DNA of 64,000 bases, from assembly GCF_039534085.1 (NCBI RefSeq), contig NZ_BAAAUT010000011.1:1-64000 (forward strand), read 5' to 3'. Positions 7,595-15,826 of this stretch are shown piece by piece. Position 1 is the first letter of the stretch, and the number at the start of each line of letters is the position of its first letter. Below the pieces are notes generated by a model that saw only the letters and a program-made list of their open reading frames with translations, had not been told where the DNA came from and searched no databases. The stretch is from Planomonospora_B alba. GTDB lineage: Bacteria > Actinomycetota > Actinomycetes > Streptosporangiales > Streptosporangiaceae. Both the position numbers and the translations under genes were made by a program.

Positions 7595-8259
7595 GGGAGG
7601 GCCACCCGCCCGCTCGCCGGGCGTTCGGCGAGCAGCCGGAGCAGCGCGGGGACGACGGCCTGAGGGCCGGGCGCCGCCGACGCCTCCTCCTGACCGACCG
7701 CCTCGGCGAGCATGGCCGTGTTCATCTCGCCCGGGTCCACCCACCAGACCGCGACCTCGGGCTCCTCGGCCGCGAGCACGTTGGAGAGCTGGTCCAGCGC
7801 CGCCTTGGTCGCGCCGTACCCGCCCCAGCCCGGATAGGCGGCCACGGCGGCGTCGGAGGAGACGTTGACGATCGCGCCGCGCCGCTCCCGCAGGCCCGGC
7901 AGGGCCGCCTGGATCAGGGCGAGCGGGGCGAGCACGTTGGTCCGCAGGAGGTCCTCCAGCACGGCGAGCGGGTAGCCGGCCAGCGGCGGCAGCGGCGTCG
8001 CGCCCAGCCCGGAGGCGTTGTTGACCAGCAGGTCCAGCCCGCCGTGGTCCCGTACGGCCGCCGCCAGCCGGTCCCGGTGGGCGGGGTCGGCGACGTCGCC
8101 GGCCAGGGCGAGCGCGCCGAGCCCGCCGGCGGCGGCGTGGAGTGCCCCGGCGCCCCGGGCGGTGAGGATGAGCCGCCAGCCGTCGGCGGCCAGGGCGCGG
8201 GCCAGCGCCAGGCCGAGTCCGCGGGAGGCGCCGGTGATGAGTGCGGTCTTCGTCGTCAT
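7591..8259 (-). CDS. Short-chain dehydrogenase/reductase
   Basis: 222 residues with a Rossmann SDR fold. The cofactor loop is TGASRGLG near residue 9, NNASG is the NAG-type motif, and the catalytic set is Ser of VNVSSDA with YGATK near 150. A neutral/basic position after the first strand (TARGAG) suggests NADP(H). The substrate is unknown. The start at 8259 gives the standard MTTKTALITG N-terminus; upstream in-frame Met codons (near 8293) extend it with sequence unlike the family. The stop overlaps the QueA-like start (ATGA), so the two are translationally coupled, although a functional link is not obvious. Confidence 0.85.
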   Translation of the reverse strand: MTTKTALITGASRGLGLALARALAADGWRLILTARGAGALHAAAGGLGALALAGDVADPAHRDRLAAAVRDHGGLDLLVNNASGLGATPLPPLAGYPLAVLEDLLRTNVLAPLALIQAALPGLRERRGAIVNVSSDAAVAAYPGWGGYGATKAALDQLSNVLAAEEPEVAVWWVDPGEMNTAMLAEAVGQEEASAAPGPQAVVPALLRLLAERPASGRVALP

Positions 8260-8403
8260 GTCCCGACGGTAGGAACCGGGCATGGTGTCGCACATCGGAC
8301 GCGGGACGGGGGCGGCACGGGCCGATGGGCCTAGGTCCGGCGGCCGAGGCGGGGCACGGTCCGGCCGGTCCGGCGGCCGAGGCGGTGGGCCGGCCCGGCC
8401 GCC

Positions 8404-8409
8404 TAGAGT
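8404..8409 (+). promoter_or_regulatory. Leaderless -10 box of the GAF kinase
   Basis: TAGAGT lies 7 nt before the ATG at 8417, the spacing of actinobacterial leaderless transcripts. No recognisable Shine-Dalgarno sequence precedes the ATG. Confidence 0.55.
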
Positions 8410-8416
8410 CTCGTCC

Positions 8417-9541
8417 ATGGACGGAGAGCGGGACGACGTGCTGCACGCGGTGAGCTCCGCCGTGCTCGCGGTGACCAGGCACCTGTCGGTCCGGGAGGTG
8501 CTCCAGGTCATCGTCCGCTCGGCGCAGCGGCTGCTGGACGCCCGCTACGCCGCGCTCGGCGTGCCCGACGACGACGGGGCGTTCGCCGAGTTCGTCGCCG
8601 AGGGCGTCTCCGAGGAGGAGTGGGAGGCGATCGGGCCGACGCCCCGCCAGCACGGCATGCTCGGGGCGATGCTGCGCGAGGGCGCGCCGGTCCGGCTGGC
8701 CGACATCCGCCGGGACCCCCGCTTCGACTCCTGGCCGCGCGCCCATCCGGTGCTGAAGGACTTCCTCGGGGTGCCGATCCGCGACGGCGACCGGGTGCTC
8801 GGCATCATCTTCCTGTCCAACAAGCGCACTCCGGGCGGGTTCACCGAGACAGACCAGCGGCTGCTGACGATGTTCGCCGCGCACGCCGCGATCGCCCTGA
8901 CCAACGCCCGCCTCTACGAGCGGAGCAGGGAGCTCGCCCTGGTGGAGGAGCGCACCCGGATGGCCAGGGAACTGCACGACGCGGTGACCCAGAAGCTGTT
9001 CTCGCTCCGGCTCACCGCCCAGGCGGCGGCCTCGCTGGTCACCCGCGACCCCGGCCGGGCGCTGGGGGAGCTGGAGCGGGTGGAGCGGCTGGCGGGGGAG
9101 GCGCTGGCCGAGCTCCGCGCGGTCATCGTGGAGCTGCGCCCGGCGGAGCTCGACCGCCACGGCCTGGCCGAGACGCTCCGCAAGCACGTCCGGCTGCTGG
9201 ACCGGCTCCACCCGGCCTCGTTCTCCTTCGAGGAGGGCGAGGTGTGCGCGCTGGGGCCGGAGACCGAGGCGGCCGTGCTGCGGATCGCCCAGGAGGCGCT
9301 GCACAACGCCTCCCGGCACGCGGCCGCGGAGGCGGTCACCGTACGCCTGGGCTGCGAGGAGGGCCGCCTGGTCATGGAGGTGCGCGACGACGGGACCGGT
9401 TTCGATGCGGCCGCGGTCTCGGGACACGGGCTGGGCATCGCCTCGATGGGCGACCGGGCCCGGGCGCTGGGCGGGAGCGTGCGGGTGGTCTCGGAACCGG
9501 GGCGCGGCACGCTGGTGCGGATGGAGGTGCCCACGGGATGA
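8417..9541 (+). CDS. GAF-domain sensor histidine kinase (NarL-type partner)
   Basis: 374 residues, no membrane segment. An N-terminal GAF domain (about 25-165: FLGVPIRDGDRVLGIIFLSNK) is followed by a HisKA_3 dimerisation helix with phospho-acceptor His in ARELHDAVTQKLFSL. The HATPase_c domain has EALHNASRHA (N box), DDGTGFD and HGLGIASMGDRA (G boxes). It resembles cytoplasmic redox- or gas-sensing kinases of the DevS/NarX type, but has only one GAF and the ligand is unknown. A response regulator follows 79 bp downstream, making a two-component pair. Confidence 0.88.
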   Translation: MDGERDDVLHAVSSAVLAVTRHLSVREVLQVIVRSAQRLLDARYAALGVPDDDGAFAEFVAEGVSEEEWEAIGPTPRQHGMLGAMLREGAPVRLADIRRDPRFDSWPRAHPVLKDFLGVPIRDGDRVLGIIFLSNKRTPGGFTETDQRLLTMFAAHAAIALTNARLYERSRELALVEERTRMARELHDAVTQKLFSLRLTAQAAASLVTRDPGRALGELERVERLAGEALAELRAVIVELRPAELDRHGLAETLRKHVRLLDRLHPASFSFEEGEVCALGPETEAAVLRIAQEALHNASRHAAAEAVTVRLGCEEGRLVMEVRDDGTGFDAAAVSGHGLGIASMGDRARALGGSVRVVSEPGRGTLVRMEVPTG

Positions 9542-9620
9542 TCCGCACGGGCGCCCGTGCGGCGGGCGGGGAGAGGGCGGGCCGCCGGGGCGGCACTCCG
9601 GCGGACGGGGAGGCGGCGCG

Positions 9621-10253
9621 ATGATCCGGGTGCTGGTCGCCGACGACCACCCGGTCGTCCGGCAGGGGTTGCGCACGTTCCTGGACCTGCAGGACGACCT
9701 TGAGGTGGTCGGGGAGGCCCGGGACGGAGCCGAGGCGGTGGAGCTGGCCGCCTCGCTCGCCCCGGACGTGCTCCTGCTCGACCTGCGGATGCCGGTCCTC
9801 GACGGCCCCGGCGCGCTGGCCCGGATCGCCGAGCGCGGGCTCCCGGTGCGCGTGCTGGTGCTGACCTCGGTCACCGACCGCGGGGACGTGGCCCCGGCGA
9901 TGCGGGCCGGGGCGGCGGGCTTCCTCTACAAGGACGTCGAGCCCGCGGCGCTCGTCCAGGCGATCCGGGCGGTCCACGGCGGGCAGGTGCTGCTGGCCCC
10001 CGAGGCCGCCGAGGCGGTGCTGGCGGCGCCCGCGCCCGCCCCCGCGGGGCCGGGTCCGGCGGTGCCGCTGACCGACCGGGAGCGGGAGGTGCTGGCGCTG
10101 CTCGCCGCGGGCCGCTCCAACCGGGAGATCGCCCGGGAGCTGGCGGTGGCGGAGAAGACGGTGAAGACCCACGTCTCCAACGTGCTGATGAAACTGGGCG
10201 TGCAGGACAGGACCCAGGCCGCGCTCTACGCGGTCCGGCACGGCCTGGCCTGA
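9621..10253 (+). CDS. NarL/FixJ-family response regulator
   Basis: 210 residues. The receiver domain (1-120) has the acidic pair in VADDHPV, the phospho-acceptor Asp in LLLDLRMP (about residue 54), Thr/Ser in VLVLTS and Lys in GFLYKDV. An Ala/Pro linker leads to a LuxR-type helix-turn-helix (LTDREREVLALLAAGRSNREIA, split here as LTDREREVL and RSNREIARELAVAEKTVKTH). It is the partner of the GAF kinase just upstream. The ATG at 9621 follows GGGGAGG. Targets are unknown. Confidence 0.9.
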   Translation: MIRVLVADDHPVVRQGLRTFLDLQDDLEVVGEARDGAEAVELAASLAPDVLLLDLRMPVLDGPGALARIAERGLPVRVLVLTSVTDRGDVAPAMRAGAAGFLYKDVEPAALVQAIRAVHGGQVLLAPEAAEAVLAAPAPAPAGPGPAVPLTDREREVLALLAAGRSNREIARELAVAEKTVKTHVSNVLMKLGVQDRTQAALYAVRHGLA

Positions 10254-10313
10254 CCGCCGCCCGGCGGCGGTCGGGAGGGCCCCGGCCTGCGTCCGCCTCC
10301 GCGGGGGTCACCC

Positions 10314-10337
10314 GCGGGAGCCGCGGAGGGCTCCCGC
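10314..10337. terminator. Bidirectional terminator hairpin
   Basis: GCGGGAGCC (10314-10322) pairs perfectly with GGCTCCCGC (10329-10337) around a 6-nt loop. It lies between the converging response regulator and dihydrofolate-reductase-family genes and can serve both. Confidence 0.65.
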
Positions 10338-10378
10338 CGGAGGCGGCCGTCCGGACGCCCCGCTTCCCGGGGGAGCGG

Positions 10379-10942
10379 TCAGGAGCGGACCGGTGCGTAG
10401 CAGAGCGCGGTGATGCCGCACTCGAACGGCTGGGTGGTGACGAGCCGGAAGCGCTGGACGGCGCCGGTGGTGGGGAAGACGGGCAGCCCGGTGCCGATCG
10501 CGGTCGGGTTGACGATCAGGTGGAGCTCGTCGACCAGCCCGGCGGCGATGAGGTTGCGCGCGAGGGTGGAGCCGCCGTAGGTGATGATGTCGCCGCCGGG
10601 CCGGGCCTTGAGCCCGCCGATGGTCTCGGTGAGGTCGCCGCCGACGACGGTGGCGTTCTTCCAGGGCGACTCGGTGAGGGAGCCGGAGACGACGACCTTG
10701 GGGGTGTCGTTCATCCAGTCGATCGTCTCCTGGGGCTCGCCCTCGGGCCCGGCCTCCCAGGCGGGGATGAAGCCCTCGGCGAGCCTGCGGCCCAGCACGA
10801 TGGTGTCGACCGGCTTGGTCAGCGCGTCGAGGTAGGCGTTGAGGTCGTCGCTCCAGGGGAAGTGCATCCAGTCCATCTCGCCGTCGGGGCCGCCCATGTA
10901 GCCGTCGGCGGTGGTCTGGACCTGGAGCTTGAGCTTGCGCAT
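10379..10942 (-). CDS. Dihydrofolate reductase family protein (RibD C-terminal)
   Basis: 187 residues. MRKLKLQVQTTADGYMGGPDGEMDW starts the fold, with DTIVLGRRLAEGF, KVVVSGSL, GGDIITYGGSTLARNLIAAGLVDELHLIVNPTAIGTG in short conserved blocks. These match the RibD_C/DHFR-like superfamily, an NADPH-dependent reductase fold with unknown substrate in this branch; it is not classical FolA. It is divergent from an HxlR-type regulator. The shared 164-bp region is full of palindromes, and a consensus TTGACA (minus strand, 11080-11075) faces this gene. Control by the HxlR protein is likely but inferred. Confidence 0.85.
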   Translation of the reverse strand: MRKLKLQVQTTADGYMGGPDGEMDWMHFPWSDDLNAYLDALTKPVDTIVLGRRLAEGFIPAWEAGPEGEPQETIDWMNDTPKVVVSGSLTESPWKNATVVGGDLTETIGGLKARPGGDIITYGGSTLARNLIAAGLVDELHLIVNPTAIGTGLPVFPTTGAVQRFRLVTTQPFECGITALCYAPVRS

Positions 10943-11046
10943 GAGGGCGTCCTTTCGAGGAGGCCGGAGACGGCGCCGCCGGGGGCGGCTCTCGTCTTCC
11001 GCGTCGTCAGGGGTTCATCGGGACTCGCGTCCCGCCGTCGTGCTGA

Positions 11047-11095
11047 AGCAAGCTTGCTAAAAACAAGCTAGCTATGTCAACGGGTGTGTGACATA
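11047..11095. promoter_or_regulatory. HxlR/reductase shared operator region
   Basis: Three elements overlap here. AGCAAGCTTGCT (11047-11058) is a perfect palindrome. CAAGCTTGCTA (11049-11059) and CAAGCTAGCTA (11064-11074) are direct repeats with 15-bp period. TATGTCA (11073-11079) and TGACATA (11089-11095) form an inverted repeat with a 9-bp centre that runs into the -10 box TAAAAT (11094-11099) of the HxlR gene, which lies 7 nt before its ATG. The minus-strand -35 TTGACA for the reductase is embedded at 11080-11075. This layout fits autoregulation plus control of the divergent gene. Confidence 0.6.
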
Positions 11096-11106
11096 AAATC
11101 CGAAGC

Positions 11107-11748
11107 ATGGCGAAGCGTGAGTTCGGACAGTACTGCGGGCTCGCCCGCGCGGTGGAGATCGTGGGCGAGCGCTGGGCGCTGCTCATCATCCGTGATCTTC
11201 TGGTCGGCCCCCGGCGCTACACCGACCTGCGCAACGGGCTGCCGAAGATCCCGACCAACATCCTGTCGGCCCGGCTGAAGGAGATGGAGGCCGCCGGCGT
11301 GGTGCAGCGCCGCGTCCTGCCCCGCCCCGACGGCTCGGTGGTCTACGAGCTGACCGACTACGGCCGCGACCTGGAGGAGGCCGTCATGCACCTGAGCCGG
11401 TGGGGCGCCAGGTCGCTGGGCGAGCCCCGCCCCGGCGAGATCGTCACCCCGGCCTCGATGGTCCTGGCGATGCGCAACACCTTCCGTCCCGAGGCCGCCG
11501 CCGGGCTGGCGGCCCGCTACGAGGTGCGCATGGGCGAGACCGTCTTCCACATGCGCGTCGCGGACGGCGCGCTGAACGCGGGTGAGGGTCCGCTGCCGGA
11601 CGCGGACCTGGTCATCGAGACCGGCATGGCGATCAAGGCGGTGATGGCCGGGGAGATCACCCCGGCCGAGGCCGTCGCCACCGGCGCCGTGCGCATCGAG
11701 GGCGACCCCGCGCTGCTGGAGCGCTTCGCCGAGGTCTTCGCCATCTGA
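11107..11748 (+). CDS. HxlR-family regulator with SCP2-like C-terminal domain
   Basis: 213 residues. The N-terminal HxlR winged helix has the family's leading Cys (YCGLARAVEIVGERWALLIIRDLL) and PKIPTNILSARLKEME. The C-terminal half (about 115-213: MRVADGALNAGEG, DADLVIETGMAIKAVMAGEITPAEAVATGAVRIEGD in parts) resembles an SCP2 sterol-carrier-like fold often attached to actinomycete HxlR proteins, so it may sense a hydrophobic ligand. The single N-terminal Cys may be thiol-reactive, as in other HxlR/MarR sensors. The TAAAAT box 7 nt before the ATG indicates leaderless expression. Probably controls the divergent reductase. Confidence 0.88.
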   Translation: MAKREFGQYCGLARAVEIVGERWALLIIRDLLVGPRRYTDLRNGLPKIPTNILSARLKEMEAAGVVQRRVLPRPDGSVVYELTDYGRDLEEAVMHLSRWGARSLGEPRPGEIVTPASMVLAMRNTFRPEAAAGLAARYEVRMGETVFHMRVADGALNAGEGPLPDADLVIETGMAIKAVMAGEITPAEAVATGAVRIEGDPALLERFAEVFAI

Positions 11749-11828
11749 CCCGCCGTCCGCCCCGCCCGCCCGCCGTGCCCCGGCGGCGCCCCGGCCGTAC
11801 GGTCCCGGCCTCGGGGACGGGGCGGCGG

Positions 11829-12548
11829 TCAGACGAGTTCGGTGATGGCGTGGTGGGCGGCCACGCGCGCCCGCCGTACCGCGCGGTCGAGCTCGCGCAG
11901 GGCCTGGCTGCGCACGGCGACCTGGCCCGAGGTCAGGCCCCGGTCGTCGGCCAGCCGGAGCACCGCGGCGAGCCGGGCGGCCAGCGCGGCGACCCGGTGG
12001 GCGCGGGCGGGATAGCCGGGCGCGAGGCCCTCGTCGTCGGACCTGACCGGGCGCCGGCCCTGGGCCGGTCCCTCGACGCCGAGCAGCGCGTCGGTGGCCG
12101 CGCGCATCGCGAGGGCCAGCGCGTGCTCGGCCTCGGCGAGGGAGGGCAGGTCGGGGGCCGCGGGGGAGGCCTCGAACACGCTCCAGCGCACCCCGGCGTA
12201 CGATGATCCGCGGCGGTCCGGCGCCGGGACCAGCCCCAGGCACCTGCCGGGGAGGACGGCCGTCACGGCCTGGCCGGCGTCGACGGCCGCGGAGTTGAAG
12301 GGGGGCGGTCCGGTGAGCCCGAGCGGGTCGCCCGCGACGGGGAGGGCCAGGCGCAGTGCGGACAACCCCTCGCCCCGCAGGTCGGCGAGGACGCTCCGGA
12401 GCGGGACGTCCCCGGCGGCGGTGGCGACGAGCTGCGGTCCGGCCTGCCGTTCCACGCGGTCGGCGGCCTCGTCGAGGCCCGTCCGTCCGGCGAGCCAGGC
12501 GTTGCCCCAGCAGACCAGCGTTGCCGAGATCGGTGAATCAGGGTGCAC
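11829..12548 (-). CDS. Conserved hypothetical actinobacterial protein
   Basis: 239 residues with no domain I can name. The N-terminus SPISATLVCWGNAWLAGRTGLDEAADRVERQ and the Gly/Ala/Leu-rich C-terminal half (helical, with ARAHRVAALAARLAAVLRLADD) look like a soluble protein. The two halves are separated by a segment reading GRCLGLVPAPDRRGSSY. The start is GTG at 12548, with TATCGT (minus strand, 12560-12555) 6 nt before it, a leaderless arrangement. It is divergent from the ABC ATPase gene, 66 bp apart. The order of hydrophobic Ala/Leu helices does not amount to a membrane span. Function unknown. Confidence 0.75.
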   Translation of the reverse strand: MHPDSPISATLVCWGNAWLAGRTGLDEAADRVERQAGPQLVATAAGDVPLRSVLADLRGEGLSALRLALPVAGDPLGLTGPPPFNSAAVDAGQAVTAVLPGRCLGLVPAPDRRGSSYAGVRWSVFEASPAAPDLPSLAEAEHALALAMRAATDALLGVEGPAQGRRPVRSDDEGLAPGYPARAHRVAALAARLAAVLRLADDRGLTSGQVAVRSQALRELDRAVRRARVAAHHAITELV

Positions 12549-12614
12549 CGATCCACGATATGCGCTTGTCCTGCAATAGGTTTTGACCGAGCGATTATCA
12601 AGGAGGCGTGGCGC

Positions 12615-13409
12615 ATGGGCGGTCAGGTGCTTCGGCTACAGGATGTCACCGTCCGCAGGGACGGGGCGGTCCTGCTGCGGAACATCGAGTGGACCGTCCA
12701 CGAGGACGAGCGGTGGGTCGTCATCGGCCCCAACGGGGCGGGCAAGACGACGCTGCTCCAGGTGGCCGGGGCCATGCTGTTCCCGACCGAGGGCACCGTG
12801 GAGATCCTGGACGAGCGGCTGGGCCAGACCGACGTGTTCGACCTGCGCCCGCGCATCGGGCTGGCGAGCGCGGCCCTGGCGGAGCGGGTGCCGCCGGAGG
12901 AGAAGGTCATCGACCTGGTGCTCACCGGCTCCTACGCGATCCTCGGCCGCTGGAAGGAGGAGTACGACTCCCACGACGTCACCCGGGCGGTCGAGCTGAT
13001 CGACCAGCTCGGCTGCGCCCACCTGATCCGCCGCCGGTTCAACACCCTGTCGGAGGGCGAGCGCAAGCGGGTGCAGATCGCCCGGGCGCTGATGCCGGAC
13101 CCGGAGCTGCTCCTGCTGGACGAGCCCGCCGCCGGGCTGGACCTGGGCGGCCGGGAGGACCTGGTCCGCCGGCTGGCGGTCCTGGCGCACGATCCGAAGG
13201 CACCGACGATGGTGCTGGTCACCCACCACGTGGAGGAGGTGCCCAGCGGCTTCACCCACGCCCTGCTGCTCCGGCACGGCTCGGTGGTCGCCCAGGGCCC
13301 GATCGACCACGTGATGACCGCCGACACCCTCTCGCGCACCTTCGGTCTCCCGCTCAGCCTGGAGCGGGGGGCGGACGGCCGGTGGTACGCCCGCGCGCAG
13401 CAGTTCTGA
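12615..13409 (+). CDS. Orphan ABC transporter ATP-binding protein
   Basis: 264 residues: Walker A GPNGAGKTTLLQ near 40, Walker B ELLLLDEPAAGLDLGGRE, H-loop TMVLVTHHVEEV. The signature LSEGERKRVQIARAL departs from LSGGQ and is typical of the ModF/soluble ABC group. No permease or binding-protein gene is adjacent, so it may act with a distant membrane partner or have a non-transport role. AGGAGG at 12601 fixes the start. The neighbour downstream is a stomatin-like membrane protein. Confidence 0.88.
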   Translation: MGGQVLRLQDVTVRRDGAVLLRNIEWTVHEDERWVVIGPNGAGKTTLLQVAGAMLFPTEGTVEILDERLGQTDVFDLRPRIGLASAALAERVPPEEKVIDLVLTGSYAILGRWKEEYDSHDVTRAVELIDQLGCAHLIRRRFNTLSEGERKRVQIARALMPDPELLLLDEPAAGLDLGGREDLVRRLAVLAHDPKAPTMVLVTHHVEEVPSGFTHALLLRHGSVVAQGPIDHVMTADTLSRTFGLPLSLERGADGRWYARAQQF

Positions 13410-13503
13410 GCTGAAATGTGACTCAGGCCACTGCGGGGAAGTAAAACGAAATACCATTCCAGGTGACGAGAGATCCATTTGACTCGACCGCCCGGAGTGG
13501 CCA

Positions 13504-14553
13504 ATGGGATCATCGCTTGTCGCCGCGCTCGTCGTGGTCGCCATCGCCGCGCTCGCACTGGTCCGGACGGTCCGCATCGTGCCGCAGGCCACGGCGGGGA
13601 TCGTGGAGCGGCTCGGGAGATACCACCGCACCCTCCTGCCCGGACTGAACCTCGTGGTCCCCTTCATCGACCGGATCAAGGAGACGATCGACCTGCGCGA
13701 GCAGGTCGTCTCCTTCCCCCCGCAGCCGGTCATCACCTCCGACAACCTCGTCGTCTCCATCGACACGGTCATCTACTTCCAGGTCGTCGACCCCCGCGCG
13801 GCGACCTACGAGATCGCCAACTTCCTGGTCGGCGTCGAGCAGCTCACCGTGACGACGCTGCGCAACGTGGTCGGCGGCATGGACCTGGAGCGCACGCTGA
13901 CCTCCCGCGAGGAGATCAACAGCGAGCTGCGCGGGGTCCTCGACGACGCCACCGGCAAGTGGGGCATCCGGGTCAACCGGGTCGAGCTCAAGGCGATCGA
14001 CCCCCCGGCCTCCATCCAGGACTCGATGGAGAAGCAGATGCGCGCCGACCGCGACAAGCGCGCGGCGGTGCTCACCGCCGAGGGGCAGAAGCAGGCGGCC
14101 ATCCTCACCGCGGAGGGGCAGAAGCAGGCCGCGGTCCTGGCGGCGCGCGGCGAGGCGGAGGCCGCGGTGCTGCGGGCCCAGGCCGACGCCGAGGCGCGGG
14201 CGATGCGGGCCAAGGGCGAGGCCGACGCGATCGCCATGGTGTTCCGGGCCATCCACGAGGGCAAGCCCGACCAGCGGCTCCTCGCCTACCAGTACCTCCA
14301 GACGCTCCCGCAGATCGCCAAAGGCGACGCGAACAAGCTCTGGATCGTGCCCTCGGAGATGGGCAGGGCCCTGGAGGGGCTGGGCGGCCTGTTCGCGAAC
14401 GCCGTCGCCGCCGGGAGGGAGGCGGGTGCGGTGCCGGAGCCGGGGCGGACGGGAGCGGGGGACGGCGGTGCGCGTGCGCCGGGGGCCCCGGACCCGGCCG
14501 GCGACGCGCCCGGTACGGACGGGGCGGTGAGGGGGACCCCCGCCCCCGGGTGA
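13504..14553 (+). CDS. SPFH/band-7 (stomatin-like) membrane protein
   Basis: 349 residues. One N-terminal membrane segment (SSLVAALVVVAIAALALV) is followed by a band-7 domain (VPQATAGIVERLGRYHRTLLPGLNLVVPFIDRI in blocks, then VITSDNLVVSIDTVIYFQV). Next comes an Ala/Glu/Gln/Arg coiled region (about 180-250) containing the near-identical repeats LTAEGQKQAA. The last 60 residues are Gly/Ala/Pro-rich and probably disordered. Stomatin-like proteins scaffold membrane microdomains; bacterial ones often sit next to nfeD, which is not seen here. The start ATG at 13504 follows CGGAG about 10 nt upstream. Confidence 0.9.
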   Translation: MGSSLVAALVVVAIAALALVRTVRIVPQATAGIVERLGRYHRTLLPGLNLVVPFIDRIKETIDLREQVVSFPPQPVITSDNLVVSIDTVIYFQVVDPRAATYEIANFLVGVEQLTVTTLRNVVGGMDLERTLTSREEINSELRGVLDDATGKWGIRVNRVELKAIDPPASIQDSMEKQMRADRDKRAAVLTAEGQKQAAILTAEGQKQAAVLAARGEAEAAVLRAQADAEARAMRAKGEADAIAMVFRAIHEGKPDQRLLAYQYLQTLPQIAKGDANKLWIVPSEMGRALEGLGGLFANAVAAGREAGAVPEPGRTGAGDGGARAPGAPDPAGDAPGTDGAVRGTPAPG

Positions 14554-14631
14554 GGACCGGCCCCCTCCTAAGGTGCGGTGAGTGCCGTGCACCGTCAGCG
14601 GGCGCGAGCCGTACGAGTGAGGAGGGCGCGC

Positions 14632-15411
14632 ATGACGCCGTGGGAGGCGGTCGCGATCTTCGCGGCCGGGATCGGGGCCGGGGGCATCAACGCCGTCGTG
14701 GGCTCCGGATCGCTGATCACGTTCCCCACGATGGTGGCGGTGGGGCTGCCACCGGTCGTGGCCAACGTCTCCAACAACATCGGGCTGGTGCCCGGCTCGC
14801 TGACCGGGGCGCTGGGCTACCGCGCCGAGCTGAAGGGGCAGCGCGACCGGCTGGTCCGGCTGGGGGCCGGCTCGCTCCTCGGGTCCCTCATCGGCGGCGT
14901 GCTCCTGCTCTCCCTGCCGGAGCGCACCTTCACCGTGATCGTGTCGGCCCTGATCGGCCTGGCGTGCGTGCTGGTCGTGGCGCAGCCGAGGCTCAGCGCC
15001 CGGATCGCCGCCCGGCGCGAGCACGCCCACCCGCACGGCGGCCCGTGGCTCTGGCTCGGCGTCTTCGGCGCCGGGATCTACGGCGGCTACTTCGGCGCGG
15101 CCCAGGGCGTGCTGCTCATCGGGCTGCTCGGCATCTTCCTCGAGGAGGAGCTGCAGCGGGTGAACGCCGCCAAGAACGTGCTCTCGCTCGTGGTCAACGG
15201 GGTCGCGGCGGTGCTGTTCGTCACGGCCGACGCGCTGGACCTGTTCCCCATGGCCGAGATCGACTGGCGGGCGGTGGCGCTGGTCGCGGTGGGCGCGACG
15301 ATCGGCGGCTATCTCGGTGCCCGGGTGGGCCGGAAGCTGCCCGCCCCGGTGCTGCGGGGGTTCATCGTCTGCGTCGGCGTCGCGGCCATTGTCAAACTGG
15401 TGTACGGATAA
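14632..15411 (+). CDS. TauE/SafE (TSUP) family permease
   Basis: 259 residues, about eight hydrophobic segments. The TSUP signature is visible in both halves: GAGGINAVVGSGSLITFPTMVAVGLPPVVANVSNNIGL and FGAGIYGGYFGAAQGVLLIGLLGIF (given in parts). These proteins move sulfite, sulfonates, thiosulfate or other small anions through the membrane; the substrate here cannot be read. The ATG at 14632 is preceded by GGAGGG. A small unknown gene follows 29 bp later on the same strand. Confidence 0.88.
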   Translation: MTPWEAVAIFAAGIGAGGINAVVGSGSLITFPTMVAVGLPPVVANVSNNIGLVPGSLTGALGYRAELKGQRDRLVRLGAGSLLGSLIGGVLLLSLPERTFTVIVSALIGLACVLVVAQPRLSARIAARREHAHPHGGPWLWLGVFGAGIYGGYFGAAQGVLLIGLLGIFLEEELQRVNAAKNVLSLVVNGVAAVLFVTADALDLFPMAEIDWRAVALVAVGATIGGYLGARVGRKLPAPVLRGFIVCVGVAAIVKLVYG

Positions 15412-15440
15412 AATCTACCCTGTATGGGTATGAACCCGAC

Positions 15441-15671
15441 ATGAAAGGCGACAGGGTAGAGATCGTCATCGACGCGGGGGACTCCTCGCGCACGTACGAG
15501 GTCGCCGCGACCAGGGCGGGCCGCCGGGTGGAGATCGCCAACCGCCGCGGCGGCGTGGTCGAGGTGAGCGAGGTCACCCGGAGCGGTACGGCGGTGCGGA
15601 CCGCCAGGTTCATGTCCAGCCGGGTCCTCGCCCTGGTCGAGCATCCCGCGGACGGCGGCGCCGAGGACTGA
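15441..15671 (+). CDS. Small conserved hypothetical protein
   Basis: 76 residues beginning MKGDRVEIVIDAGDSSRTYEV. The composition is beta-like, with alternating charged and hydrophobic residues, a central ANRRGG turn and FMSSRVLALVEHP near the end. No signal peptide or membrane span. It has no clear ribosome-binding site; TAAAATCT lies about 30 bp upstream in the TauE stop region, so it may have its own promoter. Not a family I can name. Confidence 0.65.
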   Translation: MKGDRVEIVIDAGDSSRTYEVAATRAGRRVEIANRRGGVVEVSEVTRSGTAVRTARFMSSRVLALVEHPADGGAED

Positions 15672-15687
15672 CCGCTCCGGCCCCCGC

Positions 15688-15733
15688 CCCGCCTCCGCGG
15701 CGCGGGGTCCCGTCCCGGTGCCGCGGAGGCGGG
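15688..15733. terminator. Bidirectional terminator hairpin
   Basis: CCCGCCTCCGCGG (15688-15700) pairs perfectly with CCGCGGAGGCGGG (15721-15733), a 13-bp stem with a 20-nt loop between the converging small gene and the Rieske gene. Confidence 0.7.
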
Positions 15734-15826
15734 CCCGCCGTGCGCGGTGCCGGGTTCCGCGTTCCCGTTGTGCGGGGTTCCGGAGTTCGCGCTCCCGCCG
15801 TGCGCTGCGCCGGTCCGGCGCGGCGG

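Noticed and set aside
6464..9874. An 1136-codon minus-strand frame across the QueA gene and the histidine kinase
   Set aside because: The QueA-like protein is real only from 7594. The upstream portion is antisense to the dehydrogenase region and kinase.
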